Of a stretch of 64,000 bases of DNA, positions 1 through 11,649 are shown in pieces. Each line of letters begins with the position of its first letter. Position 1 is the stretch's first letter. The DNA is taken from positions 29,146,653 through 29,210,652 of the forward strand of contig CM065304.1 in assembly GCA_033032175.1 (NCBI GenBank), written 5' to 3'. Both the position numbers and the translations under genes were made by a program. The notes beneath the pieces were generated by a model. It was not told the origin of the DNA. It did not search any database and saw only the letters and a program-made list of their open reading frames with translations. The stretch is from Saturnia japonica. Lineage: Eukaryota; Arthropoda; Insecta; Lepidoptera; Saturniidae.

Positions 1-61
1 TTCAAAGTTCATATTATTTAGTAATGCATAACATATGCGATAGAATTAAATGTATGATTTG

Positions 62-1083
62 CTATTTACTTGAGGAAGAGTTATTAAGTTCTTCAGACTG
101 CGCTCCTATAGGTTTTGATATTTCCAAACTCGAATCCAAGTTATATGTATGATCATGGAGATGAACGGGCACACATGAATCATCACTATAATTAATATTA
201 CTTCCTGAAATGAGATGCACTGTTTTATTCATTTAAGGCGTGAATGTATAGTAAATATGTTATCAATGAACTATCAACGTGATTGAGTTCCTTATTTTCA
301 GCCTAAAATCATGTTACTTTGAATAAGAACTTACTGAGAATGCTATACGAAACAAAACCTTTTTTAAACAATCATAATTTTTACTACGCAGCCATACAGC
401 TGTATGATTTTTAAAAATAAAATAAAAAGGGAGTGTTTATAATTGAGCACAAATTAAAATTAACTTTTTTTTATAACTGTTAAAACTAGAATATTAAGGC
501 ATTCATAAAAAAATACTTTCAATATCATCGAGAGACCAACAAAAAACAACATAAACTTACACAATATATACCACATGACCCTCGTAAAATAAACTATCAT
601 GTACAGAAGATACTTTATTAACAATAATTCTGCTTCTGTTATACTTTTAAACATGGTCCATTTCCATTTATGAAAATAGCAAACAAATTAATAAATTTTC
701 ATTATCGATAGTCACTGTAATTCTCTAATATGTCCCAGCACTATTACAATATAAATATCAACATAACCTAACTTTAACTTTGTGAACTTACCGATTTCGT
801 TTCTATTAGGTATGCCACTTTCGATTTCCTATTCAGAAAATAAAGAAGGATAGGCATCAGGATTCAGAACAAACCGAATTCCTTTAGTCAGTTTTTGTCG
901 AATAAACTTTGCTTCAAAATGTTTTCGACAAACTCTTCGCCGTGATATGATCTCGCTCTTATTAAGGTTCACTAAAGCAGGATCATTTATAGATTTTAAC
1001 CATGTTTGAAATCTTTTCTCACTTCTTGGAAAAGCGTGAAGATAAACTACAGGCTTAGAGCTGATGCAGTTGTAAACGCAGCA
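62..1083 (-). CDS. THAP-domain protein, partial (5' exon not found)
   Basis: Two minus-strand exons can be read. The upstream one runs 1083 to 792 and encodes a THAP zinc-binding domain: C-x4-C near its start (CCVYNC), the conserved W of QTW, and the distal C-x2-H in CRKHF, followed by a DAYPSLF tail like the family's AVPxxF box. THAP domains bind DNA and are found in transcription factors and domesticated P-element-like transposases. No ATG precedes it in frame, and an AG acceptor sits directly before the first Cys codon, so a short 5' exon is missing. A GTAAGT donor at 791-786 splices in phase 1 to an acceptor at 205, giving a Ser- and acid-rich tail ending at a TAG at 62-64. Oddity: an in-frame TAG at 829-831 interrupts the frame 36 nt before the end of the first exon. 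I see only one domain, so the protein's function is unknown. Confidence 0.6.
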
Positions 1084-1393
1084 CTTATCCGATATGATTA
1101 CAAACAATAAGTTTTATGTTAAAAATAAACACAATTCTCTCTATTTTCACTACAAAGTAAATCCTGTAAACTTTTAATTAACAAAATTATACTTGTACAA
1201 AAGTTTGAAATGAACTTAAGTACTCTGTTACTGATTTCAGACAATTCAATTTTCAACGACAAGGATAGATGACAAAGAGATAGAGACGACGAAGTCTAGT
1301 GTGTCAATTGACATTACGTAGTGTTATTATTTTTTGTATGAAGATTACTTGGCATGCTCCTCTGGTTAATGGTCTATGGAACTTACTAGCGAG

Positions 1394-1403
1394 GTCACGT
1401 GAC
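1394..1403. promoter_or_regulatory. CACGTG palindrome GTCACGTGAC (CLEAR/E-box type)
   Basis: A perfect 10-bp palindrome identical to the CLEAR/M-box sequence bound by MITF/TFE and USF bHLH-zip factors in animals. It lies mid-way between the THAP gene and MEP-1, ten bases from a YY1-type motif. Binding is inferred from the sequence only. Confidence 0.5.
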
Positions 1404-1412
1404 TAATTTTCA

Positions 1413-1424
1413 GCCGCCATATTG
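1413..1424. promoter_or_regulatory. YY1/Pho-type motif GCCGCCATATTG
   Basis: This is the reverse complement of CAATATGGCGGC and an exact match to the long YY1 consensus (AAnATGGCGGC). The insect YY1 homologue Pleiohomeotic shares the GCCAT core. In many animal genes this motif sits at the transcription start, so MEP-1 transcription may begin close by. Confidence 0.5.
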
Positions 1425-2224
1425 AATTTATACGCTGGCTAGGCTTGTTCGCTTTCGCATAATTTGTAGTATTTTCTAAATGATTGAAGAAAATTTAAAA
1501 ATCACAAGTTTTTTCTTTAAATCAGGGAACTCTGTGTTATTTATCATTATTATGATGTAAAGTCTATCTGCCGAGTGCTTACAAAAACTGTAAGAAAATT
1601 ATGACCTTTCCTTTGAACCAAGTGTGAACAAGAATCCAACTATCAAGAAAGGCTGACCGAAAGTGCAGCTCTACTGGGTAGGGTAGGTGTTTTAATTATT
1701 TGCATAAAATATACTTGTTTAAAATAGTGTCCAACATTCATAGTCACGGATGAAGATAGAATATTGCCGGCGTTCTTGTTTACCGAAAGATTGTTTTAAT
1801 AATATGAGTAAGAAATCAATAGTTTAATTATAATTTATTGTACATTAAAAATGTTATTCTTTTCATTCTAGACGTGCACTGTCTATATTATTATATTTGG
1901 AGCCAAAATTAGTGATTGAATAGACGTATGCGCCTGTTACACGTACATAACATGTCACTATAATATTTTAAATTGCTCATTTTGGTTCATTATATATTTC
2001 AAAGATTTTCTCTATAGACTTAGTGTATTTTGTATACGTATAGGTGTACTGTTAAATGTTGGCACCGCCATTTTGATTGCTTTTCTTTACCGGGGTATGG
2101 GGAAGTGGGAGGGGTGTCTCCTACAAAAATTCTGATGTTCAAACACTTGGTGTCTCTTTTTAAATATGAACAAAATACATTTTATAGTCTCACAAAACAT
2201 AATTTTTTGACAGGTGTTTGTGTC

Positions 2225-2245
2225 ATGGAATATAGGTCTCTCTGA
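2225..2245 (+). other. Six-codon uORF in the MEP-1 leader
   Basis: An ATG at 2225 opens a six-codon frame (MEYRSL) ending in TGA at 2243-2245, two bases before the first MEP-1 ATG at 2248. It lies within the same exon (acceptor ends at 2213), so it should be present in the mRNA. Confidence 0.5.
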
Positions 2246-2247
2246 TC

Positions 2248-5200
2248 ATGAATGGAGAAGTAAGTAGCACCATGGAAGACATAAGAATATCACTCGCAAA
2301 CTTGGAGAACTCTCAAGAAATTGTAGAAATCCCTCTTGCAAATTCAGTAGAACCTGAGCCATTTGTAAAAATACCTCTTGTAGACTGTAAAAATCATGAG
2401 GAAAATTTACATATACCTGTAGTTAAATCAGTTGAATCTGAGACATTTGCACTGAATAATATTGTAAATTTAGAGAAACCAAAGGAAATTGCAAAAATAC
2501 ACCTTGAAAACTCACAAGTATTAGAAGAAATTGCAGACTTTGAAGAAACTACAACAATAGCAACGGCAAATTTAGAGAACTCTAAAAATATTACAGACAT
2601 AAAACAACTTGTGGATTTAAAAGAACCTGAGGAAATCGGAAAAATGTATAATATAGACTCCGGAGAATCAAAGAAAACTGTGAAAATACCTTTTGCTGAC
2701 ATCGATGATACTGCAACACCTCTTGCAGTCTCAGAAGTGGAGGAAACTGTTGAAATTCCTTTTGAAAATACAGGGAGGCCAGAAGGAATTTCAAAAATAT
2801 CTTTTATAAAGACAGAGGATACAAAAGATGTTATAGAAATATCTCTTGATGACTCGGAAGAATCTGAAAAAATTGTAGAAGCATCTCTTATAAGCTCCGA
2901 GGATTCAAAGCAAAGTATTGATATAGATAACATTGAAAATGAAGATCATGTTATTCAGATTGCTACCACAAAAAGCATAGATGATATATATAGTGACTTG
3001 AGTCAGGAAGCTGTGATTAATGGCAACATTGAGCATTCGGAAAGCAATAATAGCACTGACAGTGATGGTATCAGACCTGAAGTCACTACCATAAATTTTT
3101 TTGATCTTGTACCTGATGCAGAGTTAGCCAGTAATGATGTGGAGGAAAGTCAGCATTGCAGCAATAGTAATGGATCATTTGCAGAATCTATGACTAGTTC
3201 CCAGACTAAATCTGAGACAACAAGCCAGCAGCCTATAGACAGATTGAATGAGAATAGCAATATCTTTCTCAAAAGTGAAAATGATAGTCAGGTGAGTGAG
3301 TGGTTTGATTATTTTATCCTTAACTTTACCAATTATTATACAAATTTTTATGATATTATAATTAGGATGATTATTCCTAATTGTACTTTATAAAAATAAA
3401 ATAACTAATCAACATCTTTTATTTCATTACTTTTATTTTTGTTAAATAAACATGTTTTATTTAAAAAAAAAAAACATACATTATTTTTAATGAATTTAAT
3501 ATATTAAATTAGTTTGCATAATTGAGAATATTACAGCAGTCCGAACATATCTGGGGTCCTGTTGTTATATGTTTTTTTGTAATTATTTGTAATATTTTAT
3601 AATAGTTACTCCAAATGGATTCTGCTTGAACTTCAGTAAGAATTGAAGGAAGTTTAATTTGTTAAGTGGCAAGTATTAAATAAGTTGTTGCCCTCTGTTC
3701 ATCAGTTAAGAACCTTGAAAAGAGTCATGAAAAATAATGATAGATTTTTTAATTATTTGAGTACTCTGCAATTTCAATTGAAGGAGCTTCATGTGGGTTT
3801 TATGTTTATTTATTATGATATTAAATAATAAATTTATGGTTGCAGCATTCCGAAGATGAAGCTGATCTTGATGAGATAACAGATATTGATGAGTCGGAAG
3901 AAGAATTCAAAGCAACTGATACTGTTAGCATTTACTCAGACTCAGATACTGAGAATGACTTATTAATTCCTGTTAATGAGGAATCATCACAAGAAAATCA
4001 ATCCAAAGTAAATACACACGAAACTATTAAAGAAGAACTAACAGAAAGCACCAATGGTAACTCACAGGAAGCCTGTAGCCCAGAAATTTATGAAATTGAT
4101 AGTGAAAATGAGGATGGTACAGAATTAAAAGAAGTAAAACTGGAAAGACATGAAGACCCAGTTCCACTGCGGAGAAGCAGTAGAGCTATAAAAAGGAAAA
4201 GATACACTGATGAATTAGAAAATGTTGATGATTATGAGCCAGCAGTTGAGGACCCATTGAGACATAACAGTAGACCTATGGAGGTTAATAATGCAAACTT
4301 TTTAATTAAAATGTCTACAAAAAACATGACACCTAAGCAGTGTAACAATTATGATAACATTACTTTTAAAGTGTTTAAAAGAAATACTAAAAAATATGCA
4401 GCTAAAACAGGTCCTGGGATTGCTGCTATGTTATATAACCAGAACATATATGATGAGCAACAGAATACAAATACATTGTCAAGTAAAAGTAACACAGTTG
4501 CTAATCATACATCTCAGTCACCATCAATCTTACCAAATCAGGGTAACAAACATATTAAAAATACAACAAATGCTGAAAGATTTGCAGCTAAAAAAGCTGC
4601 TGGGATATCTGCAAAGTTTTATAACCGGAACATGCATGATGAGCAACAGAATACAAATATATTGTCAAGTAAAAGTAACACAGTTACTAATCATACATCT
4701 CAGTCACCATCAATCTTGCCATCTCTTACAGATGATATGTATGTAGTTGAAGCACCATCCTTCATAGTACCATATGTTTATGAAAAGCCTTCCGTAGTGG
4801 CATTTAGAGAATTTGTAGAAACTCTTGGCAAACAACTTCAAGAACTAAAACTCAACGAAAAAGAATTAGAAAAACCTAAAGGTAGTGAAAATAATGATAA
4901 AAAAGATAAAGCTAAGACGGAAAAAAATGAAGAATCTGGGGATGAAGAAGACAGTTTTAAAAACAAAATGAAGGAAGCAAAGAAAGGTAAATGTACATTG
5001 TACATACAGAAATGTTTTAATTTATTTGATTAAATCTCATAATATTACATGTTTTATTACATAAGTTATGAATGTCTAATTATTTATTAATTTATGGTAT
5101 TTCAGAACTGAGAAGGCCTAAAGATGATGATGATGATGATGCCTCTTGGGATGGTGAATCTACAACAGAGTCTGAAGAAGACATTTTAAGTGATGAAGAA

Positions 5201-7768
5201 GACAAGATTTCTATAATTAAAGATAAAGAGTATTCACTTGATCAGATAAACAGAACCACTACTGATTTATCATTAAACAAAGTCACTTCTACTAAAACTG
5301 ATAGTTATTTTGATTGTTCACTTGGCAATTTTTTTACCGTTATTGGATATAATTTAGTTCAAGAGCATGTGCAAAATGATTTACTTAAGCAACAAAATCG
5401 TAAATTGTATAGGGAAAAAAAGTTAGGCCATGATACTTTAAGCACAGAAACATCTGTTGCATCACTTAAGAAAAATTTAGAATTGAGTAAAGAAAATAAT
5501 GCAGCGTATGCATTAAAATTAAGAAAATGCAAAATCTGTACTTTCAAGACTGAGTCGGCTTTGATCATGGCACATCATTTAGAAACACCGCACTTGAAAA
5601 ATAATGTATATAAGTGTAATTTTTGTCCTACTGAAGTAAAAAATCCACATGATATATTAATTCACATGGACACAGTGCATAATATACGTGGGAAACTAGA
5701 GATATTGCCTGCTTGTCATCAATGTGCAAATTGTACATTTGAAGATAATAGTAAGGGGAAGCTTGCTCGTCATCTTATACCTTGTATGAAAAAATTCAAA
5801 CCTGAATTAAATTTGGCTCCACCTTTTGACTGGGAACCCCCTGCAAAAATTCCAAAGGTATAATTACAGTTATCATAGTTAAATAATAGAAATTTGAAAA
5901 TTTTCAAACTATCATATTTAATTACAGATCTCAAAAACTCGCAATAATATGGTCACTCCATATCAACATACATTTATCCGTGGACAAACTGGTAACACTA
6001 TGAGTAGGCCAATGAATGTAACTAGTATAATACCGTCCTGTACTATTCCGTATCGGCCACGAGGGCGGTCGCCCATGGCTGGTCCGCCTAGACCAGTATC
6101 AATGCTACATGGTTTACCTATAATGCGCAGCACTGTAATGCTCAGACACAATGCACCTATAGCTAATTCTTCAAATTTCTCAGTGGTAAGAAATAAAGTA
6201 TATTTAGCCAACTGTATAATATATTTCATTGTATACAACAATTATGTTATGACATGTTCCAGAGGCAGAAGTCTTTACATCAGCCATCAATTTCGATCAC
6301 CCCTTTGCCTCGGCAACCACAACCGGTTCAATCAGTCCAACCGCAACAAGCAAATCCAAACAATACATTTGTTATTTGTGAAATTTGTGATGGTTACATC
6401 AAAGATTTAGAACAATTAAGGAATCACATGCAATCAATTCATAAAGTAAAGATTCATCCAAAGATGATATATAACCGGCCACCTTTGAATTGTCAAAAAT
6501 GTCAATTTAGGTAAATATTCATATGTTGTATTTATATACAATTTTCAAAGTTTGCATGTTTTAGAGAAACATGAGAATTGTAATTTTTAGTTTTCATGTG
6601 AAATATAATATAAAACTGATCAAACTATGTTGAGAAATGCTAATTATATTTGTATATAAAAGAAAATATTGATAGCTAATTTTTTGTTGTTGTGATGACA
6701 GGTTCTTTACTGATCAAGGACTTGAACGCCACTTACTGGGTTCACACGGTCTAGTCACTAGCTCTATGCAGGAAGCTGCAAATAAAGAAAAAGATGCTGG
6801 CAGGTGTCCTGTTTGTGGAAGGGTAAGTAGTAAATATTTTCTAGATTATTTTCTGTGTGAATTAGACTCAAACCCTTTGTTTCGCCAAACATACTTAAAA
6901 ATCTTTATTATTTTATACCATATACTTTATATATATTATACTTTTGTCACCCCTATGACCTATTTGGAAAAATTAATTTTTTCATAGAGAAAAATCACAT
7001 GAAAATAGAAAAATTCTTAATTAATCATAATAAATTGCACATAAATATTAGGCCCCTACCTATAAATTGCTGTTTATATAGATATTTTCTTAATATCTAT
7101 GACAAGTATATATTTGATTAGTTTAAGTAGTACTACCTATTATTATTGTCGATGGATTTTTGTTTTGGAAATGGGAATTGATGAACCTTTAAAAGGCGTT
7201 TTTGACTGCCTCATCACATTTAAAAAGCTTGATTACACCCACAGGTTAGGGGTTTTACCCTCGAGGGGGTATCCACCCCCAAGTTCGGATCCTAGGATCA
7301 AGGGTAACTGTCTATGTAATGACAGTGTGACATATAATGCTATTATTGTAGAAAACCAGGAAAACAGTTAATGAAAGTGTGTTCATCTTAAAAATTAGCA
7401 TTTCATTGTCTTTGGCACTGTTTATTGTAGTCTTTTTAAAGTAAGCTAATTATTTTTGTATCACTTTCCAGGTGTATCAATGGAAACTCCTCAATCATGT
7501 TGCTCGAGACCACAATTTGACATTGAAACCGGCACATCTGTCATATAAATGCACAGTTTGTGCAGCAACATTTGGAATGTACAAGCAGTTTGAGAACCAT
7601 GTCTATTCGGCTCATAGCGTCGTCGCTAAACGTGTTATTGATAAGAGAAAATCTCCTTCTTCACCGAACAAGTCTAATGGTAACAACACATCATCCTTCA
7701 AAAGGATGAAGATGAATGACGAAATAACCATTGTACCACAAACTGTTAAATCATCTAAAGATAATTAA
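2248..7768 (+). CDS. MEP-1: MEP-1 zinc-finger protein (Mi-2/MEP-1 corepressor subunit)
   Basis: Coding exons: 2248-3291, 3846-4986, 5106-5857, 5928-6185, 6263-6510, 6702-6822 and 7472-7768. All have GT-AG borders and compatible phases, giving 1286 aa. The N-terminal ~870 aa are acidic, Ser/Glu-rich and low-complexity, with degenerate ~15-residue repeats in exon 1 and a 62-residue tandem duplication in exon 2. Seven zinc fingers follow: CKIC..HHLETPH, CNFC..HMDTVH, a C2HC finger (CANC..HLIPC), CEIC..HMQSIH, CQKC..HLLGSH (across an intron), CPVC..HVARDH (across an intron) and CTVC..HVYSAH. The stretches around NRPPLNCQKCQF and GLVTSSMQEA match what I recall of Drosophila MEP-1, which pairs with the remodeller Mi-2 in the dMec repressor complex in the nucleus. 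The first ATG has a weak context; an in-frame ATG at 2272 (CACCATGG) is stronger. Confidence 0.95.
4389..4725 (+). repeat. Tandem 186-bp duplication inside MEP-1 exon 2
   Basis: The copy at 4389-4539 recurs at 4575-4725 with an exact 186-nt (62-codon) offset. The 3' halves (DEQQNTN..LSSKSNTV..) are nearly identical over ~88 nt. The 5' halves (AAK..GI.A..YN.N) are recognisably related but diverged. Confidence 0.9.
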
Positions 7769-8004
7769 GGTAATACATATTAAATTATTTGTATTGTATT
7801 ATGTTATCTTAGTGATTAACCAGAAATCAAACTGAGGACAACTAATGTGTCATAAATGGTAACATGGTAAGAAAGAAGATAGTGAATGATAGTGTGATGT
7901 CTGGAAGTGATAACTTCTTGGTGCATCAACAAAATTTTTAATATGGTTATTATTATTGTATTATTAAGTTAATTGTTACACAATCTAGACTTTACGTCGG
8001 TTTT

Positions 8005-8010
8005 AATAAA
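8005..8010 (+). terminator. MEP-1 poly(A) signal AATAAA
   Basis: First canonical AATAAA downstream of the MEP-1 stop codon, giving a ~240-nt 3' UTR. Confidence 0.55.
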
Positions 8011-8079
8011 TACCCCGTCCCATAGCCCACACAAAAAAAGGTATTTATGTTCCCATTATTATGTATTTATCTATGGTCT

Positions 8080-8382
8080 TCACTTTCTCCTTCCTCTACC
8101 TCGCCCCTGTTCTCTGCCTTGTTGTGTGTTCGATGTTTGTGTTGTGTAAAATGGATCTGGTGTGTTAGATGAATGTTGTGTATTTAGTATATTTGGATCT
8201 GTCTGTGCGTTGCGTATGAATACTGTATCTCCTAGCACTTTACTGAGTATAGTTGTTGTGTGTATGTCTGCTTGTTTTTGAAGAATGCTAATGTCTATGG
8301 TGGCGTCTAATTTATCTATATACTTTTTAATGCTTTTAGCTACTTTTAACAGTATAATTATATTATAGATAAAACCTATCAA
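8080..8382 (-). CDS. Unrecognised 100-codon ORF, coding status doubtful
   Basis: An open frame starting at a TTG, not ATG. It has a hydrophobic N-terminus, a possible short coiled coil (KSIKKYIDKLDATIDI), a Thr/Gln/Asn-rich middle and a Gly/Arg-rich end (GREQGRGRGRRK). The biased, ordered composition looks more like a protein remnant than a random frame, but I recognise no family. It lies just after the MEP-1 poly(A) signal, antisense to it, and may be part of an unknown mobile element. Confidence 0.25.
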   Translation of the reverse strand: MIGFIYNIIILLKVAKSIKKYIDKLDATIDISILQKQADIHTTTILSKVLGDTVFIRNAQTDPNILNTQHSSNTPDPFYTTQTSNTQQGREQGRGRGRRK

Positions 8383-8384
8383 GT

Positions 8385-8480
8385 TTCAATCTGGTTCTTC
8401 TAAATAATGGATGTTTGCCTGAACCAGTAGTAGTGTTTTGACATTCTTAAGAATCCTCCTTAGGGCCTAAATAGAATAAA
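8385..8480 (+). mobile_element. LINE-type 3'-tail fragment
   Basis: Shares the order GGTTCTTCT ... GAACC(A/G)G ... GTAGTGTTTTGACATTC and TTAGGGCCTAAAT...GAATAAA with two copies at 49741-49985. This tail is common in lepidopteran genomes. No coding part is attached. Confidence 0.5.
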
Positions 8481-8719
8481 GAATTTTTTAATTTCGATAA
8501 TATAATCATAGGTGTTGAATAGGCTTTTCCATCAGTAATATCTCAGAAACTTTCAACATCCAGTATTAGTTTTAGGGGATGAATTTTCGAAAAGTCTTTG
8601 ATAGCACTCACCCATGTTATAATACATGCAAAATGTCGTGCGTCAAGTCGCAATGCTGGGCGTTGTCTGTTAATCAGTCTTGAGAATCTTTTAAAGCTGA
8701 TTGAAAACTATAGTATTTC

Positions 8720-8720
8720 T

Positions 8721-8756
<36 letters not shown>
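8720..8756. repeat. (TA)n(CA)n microsatellite
   Basis: A run of TA dinucleotides passing directly into ~11 CA dinucleotides. Compound repeats like this are usually length-polymorphic. Confidence 0.95.
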
Positions 8757-8762
<6 letters not shown>

Positions 8763-8794
8763 CGTTTATAAGTTTACTGTTATGACAACAATCT

Positions 8795-8875
8795 AACTTT
8801 AACATCCAAGTGGCCCAAAATGGTGACATGCTAAGCTTAGTAAGGAAACAAGTGCATTTTCCAGAACTCACCTTA
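8795..8875 (-). mobile_element. Degenerate SINE body fragment
   Basis: The stretch around TGGTGACATGCTAAGCTTAG matches the repeat body seen at 19270-19375 and, in the opposite orientation, the SINE at 48505-48775. Confidence 0.4.
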
Positions 8876-9320
8876 GAAAAAGATTTTCAACTTGAGGCTG
8901 GTAACTAACCAGGTGGCATTAGATAGAATAAGACCCTACCACAATACTATAGTTTTATCACAATGTTTTCCTTCACCAAAATCCTCCCCTCTCCATACCT
9001 GAGATCTAAACTAACTAGAACTAATTTTATTAAGAAATGGGATGCTATGGACCTGGTTTTAGATGGTCCTAGCCTACAATCGTACCTTGTCTGCAGTATT
9101 CTCATCTAGACCGTGTCCCTTAGTTAAACCTGAAGCATTACACATGAATGTATACTACATTCATTGATAGTACCTATATCTGTGAATTCTGACAGTTAAG
9201 CTATATTGTCTGACGATAACTTCAGGGAGATTGCTCTATTGTGCGATTCATGTTTTGGATATGCCAAATAAAATAGTTGATTTTTTAAAATGTCTGTCTG
9301 GCTTTACTAGAACAATATCA

Positions 9321-9470
9321 TCTATGCTGATATTATAAAGAGGTAAAGTTTATGAGTTTGAATGGTAGAAGGTAATCTGTGTAGCTACTGATCCGATTCT
9401 GAAAATTCTTTCACTATTACGAAATTATCTTATCCCTTACTGCTATATATATAGGCCATGTTTATTGTTA
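9321..9470 (+). mobile_element. Helitron-like 5'-end fragment
   Basis: Begins A|TCTATGCTGATATTATAAAG, the same 5' terminus type as the complete element at 20139-20390. It goes on through GATCCGATTCTGAAAATTCTTTCACT, typical of lepidopteran Helitron copies. No CTAG terminus was found, so it is truncated. Confidence 0.5.
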
Positions 9471-11649
9471 TCAGATCAATAGAAATAAATTTTTTAGGCC
9501 GTTTGTTGGTAAACGCATCATCTGGAAACAGTTACAAAGTATTACAAAAAAATAATAATTTGGATAGGTAGTACGTAGTCGAGTTTTTCACTATTGTAAA
9601 GGGCAGAACAATGTCTGTCATGTTAGCTAGTTTGATATTATAATTTTACACATACGTAACCACGAGCGGTTATTAATAAACAATATGTTTTAAAATTAAT
9701 TTTTTCAACTAAGAAGCATTATGGATGTAAGAATAAAATTAAAATAATTTTAACTTTAATTACGATTATAACAATTTCTTTTTGTAACCAATATTCTTTA
9801 TTGATTTATTGTTTGTTTTATATGTTCTGATCTATGAAAGAAAGAAAACATTTATTCCTAAAAACTAAACACGCTTTACATAAATTGACTAATAATAATA
9901 TACACACACACACAAAAAAAAAAACATTAAAAAGTAACAATATAAATGACCCAGCTGCGTGTCCTGCTATTAAGAAAAGGCATCCAGCGCAGCATAATGC
10001 TAAAGTGCCACAGGGCACTTAGTGCTGATTTTCAGCTGGAACCCCGAAGCAAGTCACGGTCCGCCAACAAATAATCAATCGAAATAAAATAAAAATAAAA
10101 CATAAATAACAACATTAACTCACTATTCATGGCATCATATATTTTTTAAATAATAATAATAAAAAGAATATAAAACAAACAAATAAATAAAAGGGGCACT
10201 CATAAACAAATGGAAAATAATATTATTAAGTTAATTTATTAAATAAAGTTTATCTTTTAATTAAAACAACTTACTTAAGACAAATAAGTACATATATGCT
10301 AACTGGGTGCCTAATGGGATTTCTCTTACTCAATATCCCAGGAAACATCCTATTTTTAACTCATTAGCCACTTACGTGATGAACTTTCGAAAACGCTTTC
10401 TTAATGTTAACTTACTTGTATGTTATTTAAATAACCCGTGAGCAAAGATACCTGCTCCTAGACCCACCGGGCTAAGCTGAGCTTTATTCCTCATTTAGTT
10501 TTAAGAATTTTATTAAACAAATAAATATATTTAACCCCATGTATAATGCTTGTGTATAAATATTGAAATATTTGTAATGATATCTTTGTAACGCATAATT
10601 TTTATAGCGAAATATTTTGCACATTATCGTAAGTAAACACGATTAAGAAATATATTATGTTTTGTCAGCACAATATTTCCAATCTTATATGAGAATTTTA
10701 ATTGTCTATCAGTTATAATCTTTCCCCAGATGGATTGCTCTGAACTCAAATATTTAATATTCACGCTACCGATAATAGAAGTGACAAAATGAACATGAAA
10801 AATTAAAGTTTTATTGAAATATCCATTGACTTTACGTTGTTATGTTTATAGGAGAAATTATTTTATCTTTTACAACTAGACTCACTTGGCGATTTCGCCC
10901 TTACATTAAGTTAGTAAGTGCTTAAGTTAGTTTTAGGTGCGAAACTTTTAATAATAACTATAATTGCATTGACGAAAACCTTGTATATCTCTCTATACTA
11001 TACTATATATTTTTTATTAATATAATAAAGCAGAAGAGTTTCTTTGCTTGTTTAAACAAGCTGATTTCTGAAACAACCGGTTGGATTTGACAAATTCTAT
11101 TTGAATATGACAGTCACATTCATGAGGAATGGTATAGGCTATCTAACATTAGGATACACCTCTCAGCTAGCCTTAAATATTGATTTTTGTTAAGTAAGTC
11201 GAAAGTGGAAGTATTCCCTAACTGTTTTATTTGCATGCGCTGACGTAATGGCCAGTGATACTGATACGTAATTAATACAAAAATATTGGTACACCTAAAA
11301 AAAAGACTGAGAAGCGGATCAGTAACCGTGAAAGAGAACCAATTGGGCAAGCTGTAGACAAGTACGAGAAGTGAGAACAAACATTATGGTGGGCTAGACG
11401 CGGGCACGGACGCGGGCTGCGCGGTGTTTGCCCGATAAAGTTAACACGGGTGACACTGTAGGGCACAGCTAGTATTTTAATAATGTAAATTAATGTTTGA
11501 CACTTCCAATTCTAATAACTATGGTCTTATCATTTTCATGGGTAATTATTACTTAGTTAATTATCTAAAAACTTTATACATATAAATCAGGCTCTCATAA
11601 TGCCTGCACACATAAATAAACAAATAACGGAAATAATATCAATTTTACC
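9471..11649. other. Intergenic, no gene seen
   Basis: AT-rich sequence. It contains a short (AC)n(A)n run near 9901-9925 and a 7-bp-arm hairpin (AAGTGCC/GGCACTT) at 10003-10020. A GC-richer ~80 bp patch near 11395-11465 looks like an old repeat fragment. No frame longer than ~85 codons and no splice-consistent exons were found. Confidence 0.5.

Larger units (their letters stand above)
1084..2213. promoter_or_regulatory. Divergent promoter region between the THAP gene and MEP-1
   Basis: About 1.1 kb separates the two head-to-head genes. The densest motif cluster is at 1394-1424. For MEP-1, a good acceptor (ttttttgacag, ending 2213) directly upstream of the start-codon exon implies at least one 5' non-coding exon. 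Good donors near 1676-1684 (GTAGGG, GTAGGT) could end it. The missing first THAP exon should also lie here. I see no TATA box, as is common for housekeeping chromatin genes. Confidence 0.5.

Noticed and set aside
2394..2933. 179-codon minus-strand frame
   Set aside because: Antisense shadow of the low-complexity MEP-1 exon 1.
10003..10020. Short hairpin resembling a histone 3' stem-loop
   Set aside because: Loop and flanks do not fit the histone consensus and no histone gene is near.
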